A stretch of 64,000 nucleotides of DNA from Kitasatospora fiedleri (GCF_948472415.1 NZ_OX419519.1:7345001-7409000), one strand, 5' to 3'. Positions 1-7,940 are shown, counted from the first letter of the stretch. Numbers and translations are program-made. The notes: a model not told the origin generated them from the letters alone.

Positions 1-37
1 TGGGGTTGCGCACGGGGACGGAGGCGGACCGGCGACT

Positions 38-110
38 GCTTCCGTAGCTCAGTGGTCAGAGCGTCCGCCTGTCGAGCGGAGGGCCGCCGGTTCGAGTCCG
101 GTCGGGGGCG
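38..110 (+). tRNA. tRNA-Asp (GTC)
   Basis: A complete cloverleaf can be folded by eye: acceptor GCTTCCG/CGGGGGC with G-U pairs, D arm GCTC/GAGC, anticodon stem TCCGC/GCGGA with loop CTGTCGA (anticodon GTC), T arm GCCGG-TTCGAGT-CCGGT, and discriminator G as expected for Asp. No CCA is encoded. The wobble-rich acceptor and the neighbouring phage tRNAs suggest a phage-borne copy rather than the host gene. Confidence 0.85.
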
Positions 111-210
111 CGCGGAGGACGTAGGCCATGGAGAGCCGGCCCCTTATCGGGCGAGCGGTGGACCCCCCTGCGACGGTTGGCGGTGTCGAGAACCGCCCGT
201 CCTCTAGCTT

Positions 211-326
211 GACGAGCCGGAGCGATCCGGACGCTTGCGCGGAAACGCTGTGTGGGTCAGCTCCTGCCCCTGCTTCGACAGGACTGCAGGGTTCACGGGT
301 TCGAATCCCGTTCGCGACGGCTCGTC
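211..326 (+). ncRNA. degenerate tRNA-like structured segment
   Basis: A canonical T arm (ACGGG-TTCGAAT-CCCGT, 295-311) is visible, with a possible D arm (GCTG/CAGC) and a CCTGC/GCAGG stem upstream, but no proper seven-base anticodon loop or acceptor fits. The whole segment is bracketed by complementary ends GACGAGCCG and CGGCTCGTC. It may be a decayed tRNA or another structured RNA; function unknown. The rest of 111-440 shows no convincing gene. Confidence 0.25.
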
Positions 327-439
327 GTGCAGGGGCCTGGACGCTGTGCCGATAAGGCGCGCGTGCCCGGGCGCTTGCTGTCGGGCGTCCGTGGGAGGAC
401 GCTCCCGCTGTCACCCCGGCGTGCTTCCGTTCCGGTTGC

Positions 440-547
440 GGTGAGCAGGTTACGCGGGTGTGTGAGCCCAGCGCTAGTTTCCCCACCGGTGTGCGCCCCA
501 GGTGCGCGCAAGCTCTAGACGGTGAGCAAGTTCGACATCTGCTCACC
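440..547. promoter_or_regulatory. GGTGAGCA repeats upstream of the AbrB-type gene
   Basis: GGTGAGCA occurs at 440-447 and 521-528, and its reverse complement TGCTCACC at 540-547, so the last two form an 8-bp inverted repeat with an 11-nt spacer. They sit 30-140 bp before the AbrB-like gene and look like regulator binding sites; the binding protein is unknown. Confidence 0.4.
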
Positions 548-565
548 GCATCGGGACATTGTGCC

Positions 566-588
566 CTAGACTGTGTTCATGGAACACA
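566..588 (+). promoter_or_regulatory. promoter and start-codon palindrome of the AbrB-like gene
   Basis: TAGACT at 567-572 resembles a -10 box placed for transcription starting at or next to the ATG at 579, so the mRNA would be leaderless. The start codon lies inside the palindrome TGTGTTC-ATG-GAACACA (572-588), a plausible autoregulatory operator. No ribosome binding site is visible. Confidence 0.4.
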
Positions 589-1280
589 CTACCGATAGCT
601 GTGCCACACTGACGTCTCTCGGACAGCGTGGCCGCCTCATGGTCCCCGCGGCGGTACAGCGCGCCGCAGAGATGGAGGAGGGCACCGCTGTTGTCGTTCG
701 TGCGGCTGGTACAGGACTGGTCACGGTGGAGGCTGTGAGTGCGCTGGTGCTGCGCCTCCGCTCATCGGTCGGCGCCTACCTTCCCCGCCCTCAGCAGGTA
801 GCTGTGCGGTGGGGCGGTCGACCCGGGAGCCCGGTGGACACCCACCCGGCGCTCACCATTCCTGCGCGCTGGCGCCCTCGGGATTGGGCCCGGTCAGCCG
901 GCGTCGCCGACACCGCGCCGAACGTAGGCGCGTTGGCCGTGGTGACACCCGCAGCAGTGGCCGCATGGCTGGTGGAGCCGCACCCAGTACTTGACGCTGT
1001 GTTTCGGCACGTGCTGCTGCCCGACTACGAACTGCCGCGGCTGATGCGGTACCTCGTGGAGGCCCACCCGACACTTGGGCACGACGTGGACGAAGTGGTA
1101 AGCGATTTGAGGTTGTTGGGTTTGACGGTGGAAACCACCAGCACCACTGATCTGGCATCAGACACCGCGACGGCGCGCGACCTGATGAGTGCGATAGCTG
1201 CTGATGTCAAGTTCGATGGCGCGGACGCCGCGTGCTTGGCTGCGGCGGTTCGATTGGGGAAGATGTTGATTTCTGCGTGA
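579..1280 (+). CDS. AbrB/MazE-type DNA-binding protein
   Basis: A 233-residue protein. Residues about 10-50 (LTSLGQRGRLMVPAAVQ onward, then a VVVRAAGTGLVTVEAV strand) resemble the swapped-hairpin AbrB/SpoVT/MazE fold that binds DNA as a dimer. The remaining 180 residues are not recognised and could be an effector or oligomerisation domain. I chose ATG 579 because a -10-like box precedes it directly; GTG 573 is the in-frame alternative. It stands alone between tRNA genes at the left edge of the phage and could be a phage regulator. A strong terminator follows. The AbrB-like assignment is a resemblance, not a motif-proof call. Confidence 0.6.
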   Translation: MEHTTDSCATLTSLGQRGRLMVPAAVQRAAEMEEGTAVVVRAAGTGLVTVEAVSALVLRLRSSVGAYLPRPQQVAVRWGGRPGSPVDTHPALTIPARWRPRDWARSAGVADTAPNVGALAVVTPAAVAAWLVEPHPVLDAVFRHVLLPDYELPRLMRYLVEAHPTLGHDVDEVVSDLRLLGLTVETTSTTDLASDTATARDLMSAIAADVKFDGADAACLAAAVRLGKMLISA

Positions 1281-1426
1281 GCGGAGCTTCCCCGGCACCC
1301 GGATCTCTCGGTTCGGACGGCCCGCCGGGGGCAGAAACGCGCCGCTAGGGTCCACTGCACTGCTACTGTGCTGTGCGCTGGGCCGTGGTGGGCGCCCGCC
1401 TCCGCTGCAACGGAGGCGGGCATTTT
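1281..1426 (+). terminator. rho-independent terminator before the tRNA cluster
   Basis: Perfect 11-bp stem GCCCGCCTCCG (1394-1404) and CGGAGGCGGGC (1411-1421), six-base loop, followed by ATTTT. It ends transcription from the AbrB-like gene about 115 bp after the stop codon. The rest of this gap has no gene. Confidence 0.75.
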
Positions 1427-1500
1427 GCCGCAGTAGCCCAACTGGCAGAGGCGCCCGGCTCAGACCCGGGAGGTTGGGGGTTCGAATCCCTCGTGCGGCA
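1427..1500 (+). tRNA. tRNA-Leu (CAG), class I shape
   Basis: Folds as acceptor GCCGCAG/GTGCGGC, short D arm GCC/GGC, anticodon stem CCCGG/CCGGG with loop CTCAGAC (anticodon CAG), five-base variable loop AGGTT, T arm GGGGG-TTCGAAT-CCCTC, discriminator A. Cellular leucine tRNAs carry a long variable arm; this one does not. Short Leu tRNAs with a similar D arm are familiar from actinobacteriophages. Confidence 0.75.
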
Positions 1501-1502
1501 CT

Positions 1503-1607
1503 GGACGGTTGCCCGAGCTTGGCCTAAGGGTGACGTGCCTAGACGGAACGCGTGCCGGCACACAGGCGATACGCGGCCCGCCGCGGGTTCGAATCCCGCA
1601 CCGTCCA
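1503..1607 (+). tRNA. atypical class II tRNA-like gene
   Basis: Acceptor GGACGGT/ACCGTCC with discriminator A and T arm GCGGG-TTCGAAT-CCCGC are good, and the D region CCC..GGG is Leu-like. The middle is about 15 nt too long. The best anticodon loop is CTAGACG on a stem with a G-A mismatch; an extra arm GCGTGCC..GGC..ACGC follows. Identity (Leu or Ser) is not resolvable by eye and it may be non-functional. Confidence 0.45.
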
Positions 1608-1615
1608 CAGAGCTG

Positions 1616-1690
1616 CTGGTCGTGGCTCAGCTTGGCCAGAGCGCCCGCTTTGGGAGCGGGAGGACGCAGGTTCGAATCCTGCCGACCAGA
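1616..1690 (+). tRNA. tRNA-Pro (TGG)
   Basis: Clean cloverleaf: acceptor CTGGTCG/CGACCAG, D arm GCTC/GAGC, anticodon stem CCCGC/GCGGG with loop TTTGGGA (anticodon TGG), variable AGGAC, T arm GCAGG-TTCGAAT-CCTGC, discriminator A. It lies 27 bp before the next coding region, probably on the same transcript as the two preceding tRNAs. Confidence 0.85.
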
Positions 1691-1716
1691 CCTACCACGA
1701 CGCCCCTGGAGGCACC

Positions 1717-2052
1717 ATGGCACGCGGCACCATCGCCGTCAGCACTGCGGATCGGGCCGGCACTGTGCTACCCGCTGCGACGGACGGAGACGCTACCAAC
1801 GGCCACGCGGTTGTGAACGACGGCCGTACTGCGCTGCTCGTGAAGAACGGCGGTTCGACGGTCAGTCGCACTGTGACGATCCGGCTCTCAGGCACCCTGG
1901 ACGGCCTGGCCGTCACGGCCACCCGGACGAAGTCGGTGGCAGTCGGTGCGGAGGTACTGCTCGGCCCCTTCCCGCGCGACGTCTACGGCTCGTCGCTTCT
2001 GGTCGACGTCGACAACGCCGAGCTGAAGATTCGCGCAATCAAGCTGCCCTGA
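1717..2052 (+). CDS. hypothetical phage protein, beta-rich
   Basis: 111 residues starting at ATG 1717 behind CTGGAGG. The sequence alternates Val/Thr/Ser (VTIRLSGTLDGLAVTATRTK) as in small beta-sandwich domains of phage virion proteins. It follows the tRNA cluster directly and ends at a terminator. A minor structural or decoration role is possible, but no diagnostic motif is present. Confidence 0.65.
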   Translation: MARGTIAVSTADRAGTVLPAATDGDATNGHAVVNDGRTALLVKNGGSTVSRTVTIRLSGTLDGLAVTATRTKSVAVGAEVLLGPFPRDVYGSSLLVDVDNAELKIRAIKLP

Positions 2053-2063
2053 CAGATCAACTG

Positions 2064-2100
2064 GCAAGCCCCGTACCGGGATTCGGTGCGGGGCTGCTTG
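2064..2100. terminator. terminator between convergent genes
   Basis: Stem GCCCCGTACCG (2068-2078) and CGGTGCGGGGC (2084-2094), one G-U pair, extended by CAAG/CTTG on the outside. It sits between the plus-strand gene ending at 2052 and the minus-strand gene ending at 2120, so it may serve both. Confidence 0.6.
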
Positions 2101-2119
2101 CGTTGTAGAGCTGACGAGA

Positions 2120-2347
2120 TCAGCTCTCAGCGCGGCGGCACGTGATGGTCCAGGCCCGTTCGCGGCCGGTCCCCTCCGCGTGCTGCTGATCGACGCGCCA
2201 CCCGAGCGCTTCCACCTCTGCGAGCAGCTCGGCGAGCCGCTGAGGCGTGGCGAAGAAGCGGTGGACGAAAACCGCGTCACCGCGCTTGTACGCCTCCGCG
2301 GCGGCCATCTGGACGGGCTTGCGGGCCAACCGGCTCAGTATCCCCAT
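2120..2347 (-). CDS. hypothetical protein, lone minus-strand phage gene
   Basis: 75 residues, basic N-terminus (MGILSRLARKPVQMAAAEAYKRGD), then a helical region ending in WTITCRR. It is the only minus-strand gene seen in the phage apart from the GntR gene at the far right. No family recognised. Confidence 0.55.
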   Translation of the reverse strand: MGILSRLARKPVQMAAAEAYKRGDAVFVHRFFATPQRLAELLAEVEALGWRVDQQHAEGTGRERAWTITCRRAES

Positions 2348-2388
2348 ACGCCCGATCGTAGCCCACGAGAGGGGCGCTGAGAGCTCTT

Positions 2389-2694
2389 ATGGCGTGGTCA
2401 ACGAGCAACCGCCGCAGCGAACTTCCCCGTGACTGGGCACGCATTCGGAGGCGGATACTGAGGCGCGACAGAGGCGCCTGCACGAACACCTTTTCCGACG
2501 GTCGGCAGTGCGAGCAGCCCGCCACCGACGTGGACCACATCGTCCCGGGCAACGACCACAGCGACACCAATCTCCGCTCCCTGTGCGGCTGGTGCCACCG
2601 GCACAAGAGCAGCAGCGAAGGGGGCACGGCAGCCGGCCAGCGGGTCGTGTCCAGCGCCCGCCCGCCTACCACACACCCCGCCCTGGAGGGCTGA
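2389..2694 (+). CDS. HNH endonuclease
   Basis: 101 residues. The ββα-metal core is visible: CTNTFSDGRQCEQPATDVDHI places the zinc-binding cysteines and the DH pair, followed by NLRSLCGWCHRHK with the distal N and H and the second CxxC. HNH proteins encoded near terminase genes are required for cos cleavage and packaging in several siphoviruses (for example HK97 gp74), so the likely role is packaging rather than homing. Its stop overlaps the next start (TGATG). No strong RBS is visible before ATG 2389. Confidence 0.85.
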   Translation: MAWSTSNRRSELPRDWARIRRRILRRDRGACTNTFSDGRQCEQPATDVDHIVPGNDHSDTNLRSLCGWCHRHKSSSEGGTAAGQRVVSSARPPTTHPALEG

Positions 2695-2948
2695 TGGCTG
2701 AGCCGACAGGTGCACACGTGGAGCTGGTGGACGAGGAGGACGGGGACGGCCTGGCACCCAGCGTGGTGCGGGTTAACGGCACGGACGTCGGAGCGCTGGC
2801 TCGGGCGCCGAAGGTGACTGTGGCCGGCAACGGGGCGACGACCGTGACGCTCGTGCTCATGCCACGGCGGGTGGACATCAGGCACAAGATCGTTCCAACG
2901 GTCGGGCCGCGGAGGCAGCCCTTCGGGTTCAGGGCAGGCAACCCTTAG
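2694..2948 (+). CDS. hypothetical phage protein
   Basis: 84 residues, translationally coupled to the HNH gene by a TGATG overlap at 2692-2696. Rich in Val and Asp/Glu, with several short predicted beta strands and a basic tail (MPRRVDIRHK). No family recognised. Its position in the packaging block suggests a head- or packaging-associated role, by context only. Confidence 0.6.
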   Translation: MAEPTGAHVELVDEEDGDGLAPSVVRVNGTDVGALARAPKVTVAGNGATTVTLVLMPRRVDIRHKIVPTVGPRRQPFGFRAGNP

Positions 2949-3252
2949 TTGACAGGCTGTCGTCCATTGCGCGCCAGCAACCTACCTGCCGGTAGTTAAC
3001 GGCTGAGTAGCTTACCGACCAGTAACTTACCAGGGGGTAACCCCCTCGGGCCCGCCCTGCGCATCGTTAAGGTGCTGGGCGCCGCTGTCTGTACGGGTCT
3101 GGGGAGTTGGCGCGAGGCCGCCGGAGGCTGCCCGCTGCGGGCCGAACTCGACCCTGCGGAGGTGGTGGAGACCCCCGACCGGCAGGCGCCCGCACAGCGC
3201 TTCGCCCGTCACGCTTGACGGGATGTTAGCTACAAATATGCAGGTGGGAGGC
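2949..3252. other. 300-bp non-coding gap with palindromes
   Basis: No credible gene. It begins with TTGACA (2949-2954), then contains the palindrome CTACCTGCCGGTAG and clustered TTACC/GGTAA motifs around 2985-3045. This is one of the few long gaps in the left arm and lies between the HNH gene and terminase, so it is a candidate location for the cos packaging site; that is inference from position only. Confidence 0.35.
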
Positions 3253-3288
3253 TTGAAAGTGTGACCGCCGCCCCGTACGATAGAGGCA
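3253..3288 (+). promoter_or_regulatory. sigma70-type promoter, leaderless start
   Basis: TTGAAA (3253-3258), 17-bp spacer, TACGAT (3276-3281). The predicted transcription start falls on the ATG at 3288, so the prim-pol-like gene would be made from a leaderless message. It could drive the packaging and head genes. Confidence 0.6.
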
Positions 3289-3896
3289 TGACCCGGACCT
3301 GTGAGCACTGTCGCGAGCCCCTCGCCATCATGGCGCGGAGCCACGCGCGGACCTGCTCCCCGCGCTGCCGGAAGGCGCTGAGCCGGGCAACGAAGCGTGC
3401 CGCGGGCACCGCCCCTGAACTTCCCGCCGAGCTGACGACCACCGCTCGCTGGATCCGCTACGACTCCACGAAACGTCCGCTGACGACCGCCGGCATGGCG
3501 GCGTCCAGCACCGACGCTTCGACGTGGAGCACCTACGCCGACGCCGTGAACTCTCCGGCCGGCGTGGGAGTCGGCTTCGTGCTGAGCGAGGCTGACGACG
3601 TGGTCTGCATCGATCTGGACCACTGCATCCGCCCTGACGGCTCCCTGGAGTCGTGGGCGGCGCCCATCGTTCGGGCCGCGGACACCACCTACGTAGAGGT
3701 GTCCCCGTCCGGCGACGGGCTCCACATCTGGGGCCGCGCTGACGTCCGACAGGGACGACGCATTCGGCGCCAGGACGGCACGGCCGTGGAGGTCTACGGC
3801 ACCGGCCGGTACATCACCGTGACGGGCCGCCGACATGGCTCCTGCCCGTCCACTCTCGCGGACCTCTCCGCACTGATTTCCAAGCTGACGGCGTAG
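3288..3896 (+). CDS. prim-pol (AEP) domain protein with N-terminal zinc finger
   Basis: 202 residues. A CxxC...CxxxC cluster (C5, C8, C23, C27) precedes an archaeo-eukaryotic primase-type domain. VVCIDLDHC (D109, D111) supplies the acidic metal pair, and SPSGDGLHIWG (139-149) matches the SGxGxH nucleotide-binding signature of bifunctional primase/polymerase N-terminal domains. The downstream helicase normally fused to such domains is absent, so this is a standalone module. It lies in the packaging block, far from the CHC2-type primase-helicase at 38.6 kb, so a role at packaging or genome ends rather than bulk replication is possible. Start ATG 3288 fits the promoter. Confidence 0.75.
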   Translation: MTRTCEHCREPLAIMARSHARTCSPRCRKALSRATKRAAGTAPELPAELTTTARWIRYDSTKRPLTTAGMAASSTDASTWSTYADAVNSPAGVGVGFVLSEADDVVCIDLDHCIRPDGSLESWAAPIVRAADTTYVEVSPSGDGLHIWGRADVRQGRRIRRQDGTAVEVYGTGRYITVTGRRHGSCPSTLADLSALISKLTA

Positions 3897-3946
3897 CTCT
3901 CCCGGCAGGGGACGGCTGATGCTGTCCCGACCCGGGAGGTTCCCGC

Positions 3947-4255
3947 ATGCGCCCCACCGTCGGCCGTGTCGTGCATTATCACTCGCACGGCAGCCCCGTG
4001 CTGGAGGACGGCTCTCAGCGCTACGAATCCCGCCCCCGGGCTGCGATCGTCACTGATGTGCCCAGGTACCTGACGGCTGAGCCGTACGACGGCTGCCCGA
4101 ACGGCAAGCTCGACCACGAGGACCGGCCCATGTGGATCGCGAGCCTCGCCGTACTAAACCCGACCGGCGTGCACTTCGATCTGAACGTGCCGTACTCCGA
4201 GACGCCGGAACCTGGCTGTTGGTCGTGGCCACCCCGAGACGCGGAGGCGTCCTGA
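3947..4255 (+). CDS. hypothetical phage protein before terminase
   Basis: 102 residues with GRVVHYHSHGSPVLEDG and PRAAIVTDVP near the start, resembling small beta-barrel (SH3-like) phage proteins often encoded just before the small terminase. Its stop overlaps the terminase start (TGATG at 4253-4257), so the two are coupled. Function unknown. Confidence 0.7.
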   Translation: MRPTVGRVVHYHSHGSPVLEDGSQRYESRPRAAIVTDVPRYLTAEPYDGCPNGKLDHEDRPMWIASLAVLNPTGVHFDLNVPYSETPEPGCWSWPPRDAEAS

Positions 4256-4716
4256 TGGCCGGCCGCGGACCCGCCCCGAAGGACCCTGCGAAGCGCCGCC
4301 GCCGCAACGACACGGCTCCGTTGCTCAAGTTGGAATCGGACGACGAACTCCGCGGCCCCGAACTGCCGGAGGGCGTGCTCGGCCTGGACGAGGACTCGGG
4401 TCTGACGGTCGACTGGCACCCCATGACGAAGCTGTGGTGGGAGTCCTGGCGGACGTCGGCGCAGGCGCAGACCTTCACCGCTACGGACTGGCTCTTCCTA
4501 ATCGACACCGCGCTGATGCACCACACGATGTGGGCGCGGGGCCGGTGGGAGTTCGCCAGCGAGGTTCGCCTTCGCGCAGCCAAGTTCGGCGCCACCCCCG
4601 AGGACCGGATGAGGCTCAAGCTGCAGGTCGACGGGCCGAACTCGAAGCCCGCGCCCCCGATTCAGCCGGCCGGCGTCACGGATATCTCGTCCCGCCGCGC
4701 CCGCCTGACGAGCTAG
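4255..4716 (+). CDS. terminase small subunit
   Basis: 153 residues. The N-terminus is basic and proline-rich (RGPAPKDPAKRRRRNDT) and an aromatic segment WHPMTKLWWESWRTSAQA follows, the layout of actinophage small terminases that bind DNA at the packaging site and load the large subunit. It lies immediately before the large subunit (7-bp gap) and is coupled to the gene upstream. Identification depends mainly on context and this N-terminal pattern. Confidence 0.75.
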   Translation: MAGRGPAPKDPAKRRRRNDTAPLLKLESDDELRGPELPEGVLGLDEDSGLTVDWHPMTKLWWESWRTSAQAQTFTATDWLFLIDTALMHHTMWARGRWEFASEVRLRAAKFGATPEDRMRLKLQVDGPNSKPAPPIQPAGVTDISSRRARLTS

Positions 4717-4723
4717 GGGGACC

Positions 4724-6439
4724 ATGCCACGCGCCCTGGTGCGCGCCCCCGGTCACGATCGCAGCCGCTCTCTCGGATGGCTTGCGCTCGCATGGATGGA
4801 GTTTTTCGTAGTCCACGGCCCTGGCGACGTCCAGGGTGAGCCCGTCCGCCACGGCGACGAGTACAGCGGCTTCGTGGCTGACTGTTACGCCGTGGACGAG
4901 GACGAAGGCCGTCTTCTCTACGACTCGGCGTTTTTCTCTCGCCCGAAAGGCTGCGACAAATCCGGCCTCGGTGCCCGTATTGGCCTCTTCGAGGCTTTCG
5001 GCCCGGCCCGTTTCGACGGCTGGGCAGAGGGCGGAGAGGTATACACGGACCCGTGGGGTCTGGGCTTTCAGTACGTCTATGAGCCTGGCGAGCCGATGGG
5101 CCGGCCGGTCAAGGTGCCGTACCTCCGCATCATGGCGACTGAGGAAGGCCAGACCGGCAACGTCTTCGACACGATCTACTTCAATCTGACCGACGAGGCG
5201 TCACTCCTCTCGCAGATTCCCGGCGTTGACGTCGGGATCACACGAATCAATCTCCCTGACGGCGGAGAGATCATGCCGTCCACCGCCTCTTCGTCTTCGA
5301 AGGATGGCGGTAAAGAGACATGGGTTTGCTTTGACGAGACCCACCTCTACAACACGCCCGAGTTGCGGCGGATGTACGCGACCGTTACGCGTAATCTCCG
5401 CAAGCGGAAGAAAAACGCACAGACGTGGTATCTCGAAACCACGACGATGTTCGCGCCCGGCCAAGACTCTATTGCGGAGAAAACGTACGAGGAAGCGGAA
5501 GCAATCCGCGAAGGCCGTAAGAAGCGAGGCCGTTCGCGCCTCATGTACGACCACCGTTACGGCGAATGCAAGAACCTCAAGAACGAGCAGGAACTCCGCG
5601 CTGCCCTGGTCGACGCCTACGGGGACGCCATGGAATGGATCGATCTTGACGCGCTGGTCGATGATTTCTACGACACGCGTAACGACAGTGCTGACGGGCG
5701 CCGGTACTTCCTCAACTCCCGTACCGTCGCCTCCGATGCGTGGGTGGATCCGGACGCGTGGGCGCTCTGCCGGAAACCCGAGCTGCTCGCCGCCGGCGAC
5801 CTAGTCACGCTCGGCTTCGATGGCTCGATCCGCGACGACGCTACGGCCCTTGTGGCCTGTCGGGTCTGGGACGGGCACCTCCAGACGCTTGGCGTATGGG
5901 AGAAGCCTGAAGGCCCCGAGGGTGAAGGCTGGCAGGTCCCGCGCGAAGAAGTGGACGCCGCAGTCGCCAGCGCCTTTGAGCGGTACGAGGTCTGCGGCTT
6001 CTACTGCGATCCGCCACACTGGCAGGACTACGTCGACCGCTGGACGGCCGACTTCGGCACCGACCTGAGGGTCCGCGCCGTGCAAGCCAGGCCGCTGGAG
6101 TGGTGGACGAATCGCCCGACGGCGATGGAGGCGGCCCTCCAGCGCTTCCACGAGGCCGTGGACGACAAGGGTCTTTCGTACGCTGCCGCGCTGAACACTG
6201 ACGACACCGAGAGCACCGACGGTTTCCGCCTCGGAGCCACGCTCACGCGGCATGTCCTCAACGCGCGTCGCCGGCCGATGGGCCGAAACCACCTGGGTAT
6301 TGGTAAGGAACACGCCAAGAGCCCGAAGAAAATTGATGCGGCAATGTCTGCCGTCCTCGCCTACGAATGCCGCGCTGACGCTGTCGCGCTTGGCGTGACG
6401 AAGCGGAAGAAGAAGTCCGGCCGGCTGGTTGCATTCTGA
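4724..6439 (+). CDS. terminase large subunit
   Basis: 571 residues, the usual size. N-terminal ATPase: a deviant P-loop FSRPKGCDKS (71-80) and Walker B WVCFDETH (200-207). C-terminal RNase H-like nuclease: LGFDGSIRDDATALV with D366 as first metal ligand and FYCDPPHW (D429) as a second, and a late KIDAAMSAVLAY segment that would supply the last acidic residue. The motor translocates DNA into the prohead and the nuclease cuts genome ends. A portal gene follows after 13 bp. Confidence 0.95.
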   Translation: MPRALVRAPGHDRSRSLGWLALAWMEFFVVHGPGDVQGEPVRHGDEYSGFVADCYAVDEDEGRLLYDSAFFSRPKGCDKSGLGARIGLFEAFGPARFDGWAEGGEVYTDPWGLGFQYVYEPGEPMGRPVKVPYLRIMATEEGQTGNVFDTIYFNLTDEASLLSQIPGVDVGITRINLPDGGEIMPSTASSSSKDGGKETWVCFDETHLYNTPELRRMYATVTRNLRKRKKNAQTWYLETTTMFAPGQDSIAEKTYEEAEAIREGRKKRGRSRLMYDHRYGECKNLKNEQELRAALVDAYGDAMEWIDLDALVDDFYDTRNDSADGRRYFLNSRTVASDAWVDPDAWALCRKPELLAAGDLVTLGFDGSIRDDATALVACRVWDGHLQTLGVWEKPEGPEGEGWQVPREEVDAAVASAFERYEVCGFYCDPPHWQDYVDRWTADFGTDLRVRAVQARPLEWWTNRPTAMEAALQRFHEAVDDKGLSYAAALNTDDTESTDGFRLGATLTRHVLNARRRPMGRNHLGIGKEHAKSPKKIDAAMSAVLAYECRADAVALGVTKRKKKSGRLVAF

Positions 6440-6452
6440 GAGAGGGGGCCGG

Positions 6453-7940
6453 ATGGCCATCGACGCTAGTAAGCCCCAGTCCCCGGGGTGGTGGCTGGCT
6501 CGACTCGGGTACGCGATCCTGAACGAGCGGGCTGACGAAGTCCGCACGGACTGGCGTGGCCATCCGGAAGTGGTTCCCGGCCTGGACCGTCTGAAGGCGT
6601 ATGCCGAAGGCCGTGCGCCACTGCCGCAGGTGCCCGGCGTTGATCCGTCGGAAGCCATGGATTGGATGAATGACGCGCGCACCAACTGGTGCAGCCTCGT
6701 CATTGATTCCCCGGTAGAGCGGCTGGGGGTTGACGGCTTTCGCTTCGGGGAAACGTCCGACGCTGACGACGAGGCCAACCGGATCTGGCAGGAAAACGGG
6801 ATGGACGCCGAGAGCGAGATCGTGCACTACGGTGCGCTCTCGCAGCGCCGACATTTCGTGTTGGTGGAGAAGGATACATCGGGTAGGCCGCGGATACTCC
6901 AGAAGAGTACCCGGCAGGTCGCCGTAGCGCGTGACCCGCACGACCACCGGAAACTAGCCGCCGGCCTGTACATCTTCGTTGATGAATGGACGGGCGAGTC
7001 ACGGGCTAAGCTCTGGACTCCCGGCGAGGTGCACGAATTCGTCTCTCCTGTATCCGAGCTGGCGTTCCCGCTCCGGGCTGCCAGGCTGGATTCCTGGGAT
7101 CTGTGGACGCTCCCATCCGGGCGCGCGATCGACAGTAAGAACGAACTCGGCGCGGTCCCACTGATTCCGTTCGTCAACCGCCGCAACCGTCGGGCCGGGG
7201 GGTTCGCGGAGCACGAGGATTCGCTCAGCATTCAGAACCGCATCAATTCCGGCCTCATCCAATTGATGGCTGCCGGTAGGTACGGGGCGTTCCGTCAACG
7301 TTTTGCGGCAGGTCTGGAGGTTGACGAGGACCCGGTGACCGGCGAGCGGATCGCGCCGTTCAAGCTGGACATCAAGACGCTATGGACGACAGATAACCCG
7401 GAAGTGAATTTCGGGGAGTTCGCCGCGACCGACTTGCGCCCGTACGTCGCCGCTATCGGCTCGGCCGTGCAGGATCTCGCAGCCATCAGTAAGACCCCGC
7501 CGCACTACCTGCTGGGTCAGGTCGTCAACGTGAGCGGCGACGCGCTGAAGGCGGCGGAAACTGGTCTGGCCTCCAAGGTGAAGTCGAAGAAGCGCGAGTT
7601 CGGCGAGTCCTGGGAACAGGTTATGCGCCTGGCCTTCCAGGTCCTCAACGACCCGCGGGCGGACGTCGTCAACGCTGAGACGATCTGGGCCGACTCCGAG
7701 TCGCGCACCGTCAGCGAACTCGCCGACGCAGCCGTGAAGAAGAAGGCCGCCGGCGTCCCGTGGCGGCAACGCATGGAGGACATGGGCTACACACCGACGC
7801 AGATCGACCGCATGGAGGTCGACCGCGCGCAGGACTCGATGATGGAGAGCCCAGACCCGACACAGCCTCCCGCGGCTCTGCAGCCCCCGCCTGATCCGCG
7901 GGCGGTGATCGGGCGTGCCGACGTCACGCAGGCAGCCTGA
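6453..7940 (+). CDS. portal protein
   Basis: 495 residues from ATG 6453. The sequence has the SPP1-gp6/actinophage portal character: N-terminal DARTNWCSLVIDSPVERLGV, a central GGFAEHEDSLSIQNRINSGL segment, and ISKTPPHYLLGQ followed by NVSGDALKAAETGLASKVK, the stretch that forms the channel stem and crown. Twelve copies form the vertex through which DNA is packaged and to which the connectors attach. It overlaps the MuF-like gene downstream by 26 nt. Confidence 0.93.
   Translation: MAIDASKPQSPGWWLARLGYAILNERADEVRTDWRGHPEVVPGLDRLKAYAEGRAPLPQVPGVDPSEAMDWMNDARTNWCSLVIDSPVERLGVDGFRFGETSDADDEANRIWQENGMDAESEIVHYGALSQRRHFVLVEKDTSGRPRILQKSTRQVAVARDPHDHRKLAAGLYIFVDEWTGESRAKLWTPGEVHEFVSPVSELAFPLRAARLDSWDLWTLPSGRAIDSKNELGAVPLIPFVNRRNRRAGGFAEHEDSLSIQNRINSGLIQLMAAGRYGAFRQRFAAGLEVDEDPVTGERIAPFKLDIKTLWTTDNPEVNFGEFAATDLRPYVAAIGSAVQDLAAISKTPPHYLLGQVVNVSGDALKAAETGLASKVKSKKREFGESWEQVMRLAFQVLNDPRADVVNAETIWADSESRTVSELADAAVKKKAAGVPWRQRMEDMGYTPTQIDRMEVDRAQDSMMESPDPTQPPAALQPPPDPRAVIGRADVTQAA

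Noticed and set aside
211..326. tmRNA or selenocysteine tRNA
   Set aside because: Too short for tmRNA and no tag reading frame; no UCA anticodon loop or long Sec-type D arm.
362..375. GCCCGGGCGCTT resembling the start of the 29-bp element
   Set aside because: Only the first dozen bases match and TGGGGCCTAACTAC is absent.
128..518. Short plus-strand open frames between the first tRNA and the AbrB-like gene
   Set aside because: They cross the tRNA-like T arm and repeats, have no protein-like composition, and none continues past a plausible RBS-start pair.
3027..3836. 269-residue minus-strand open frame
   Set aside because: Opposes the prim-pol-like gene, which has clear motifs and a promoter.
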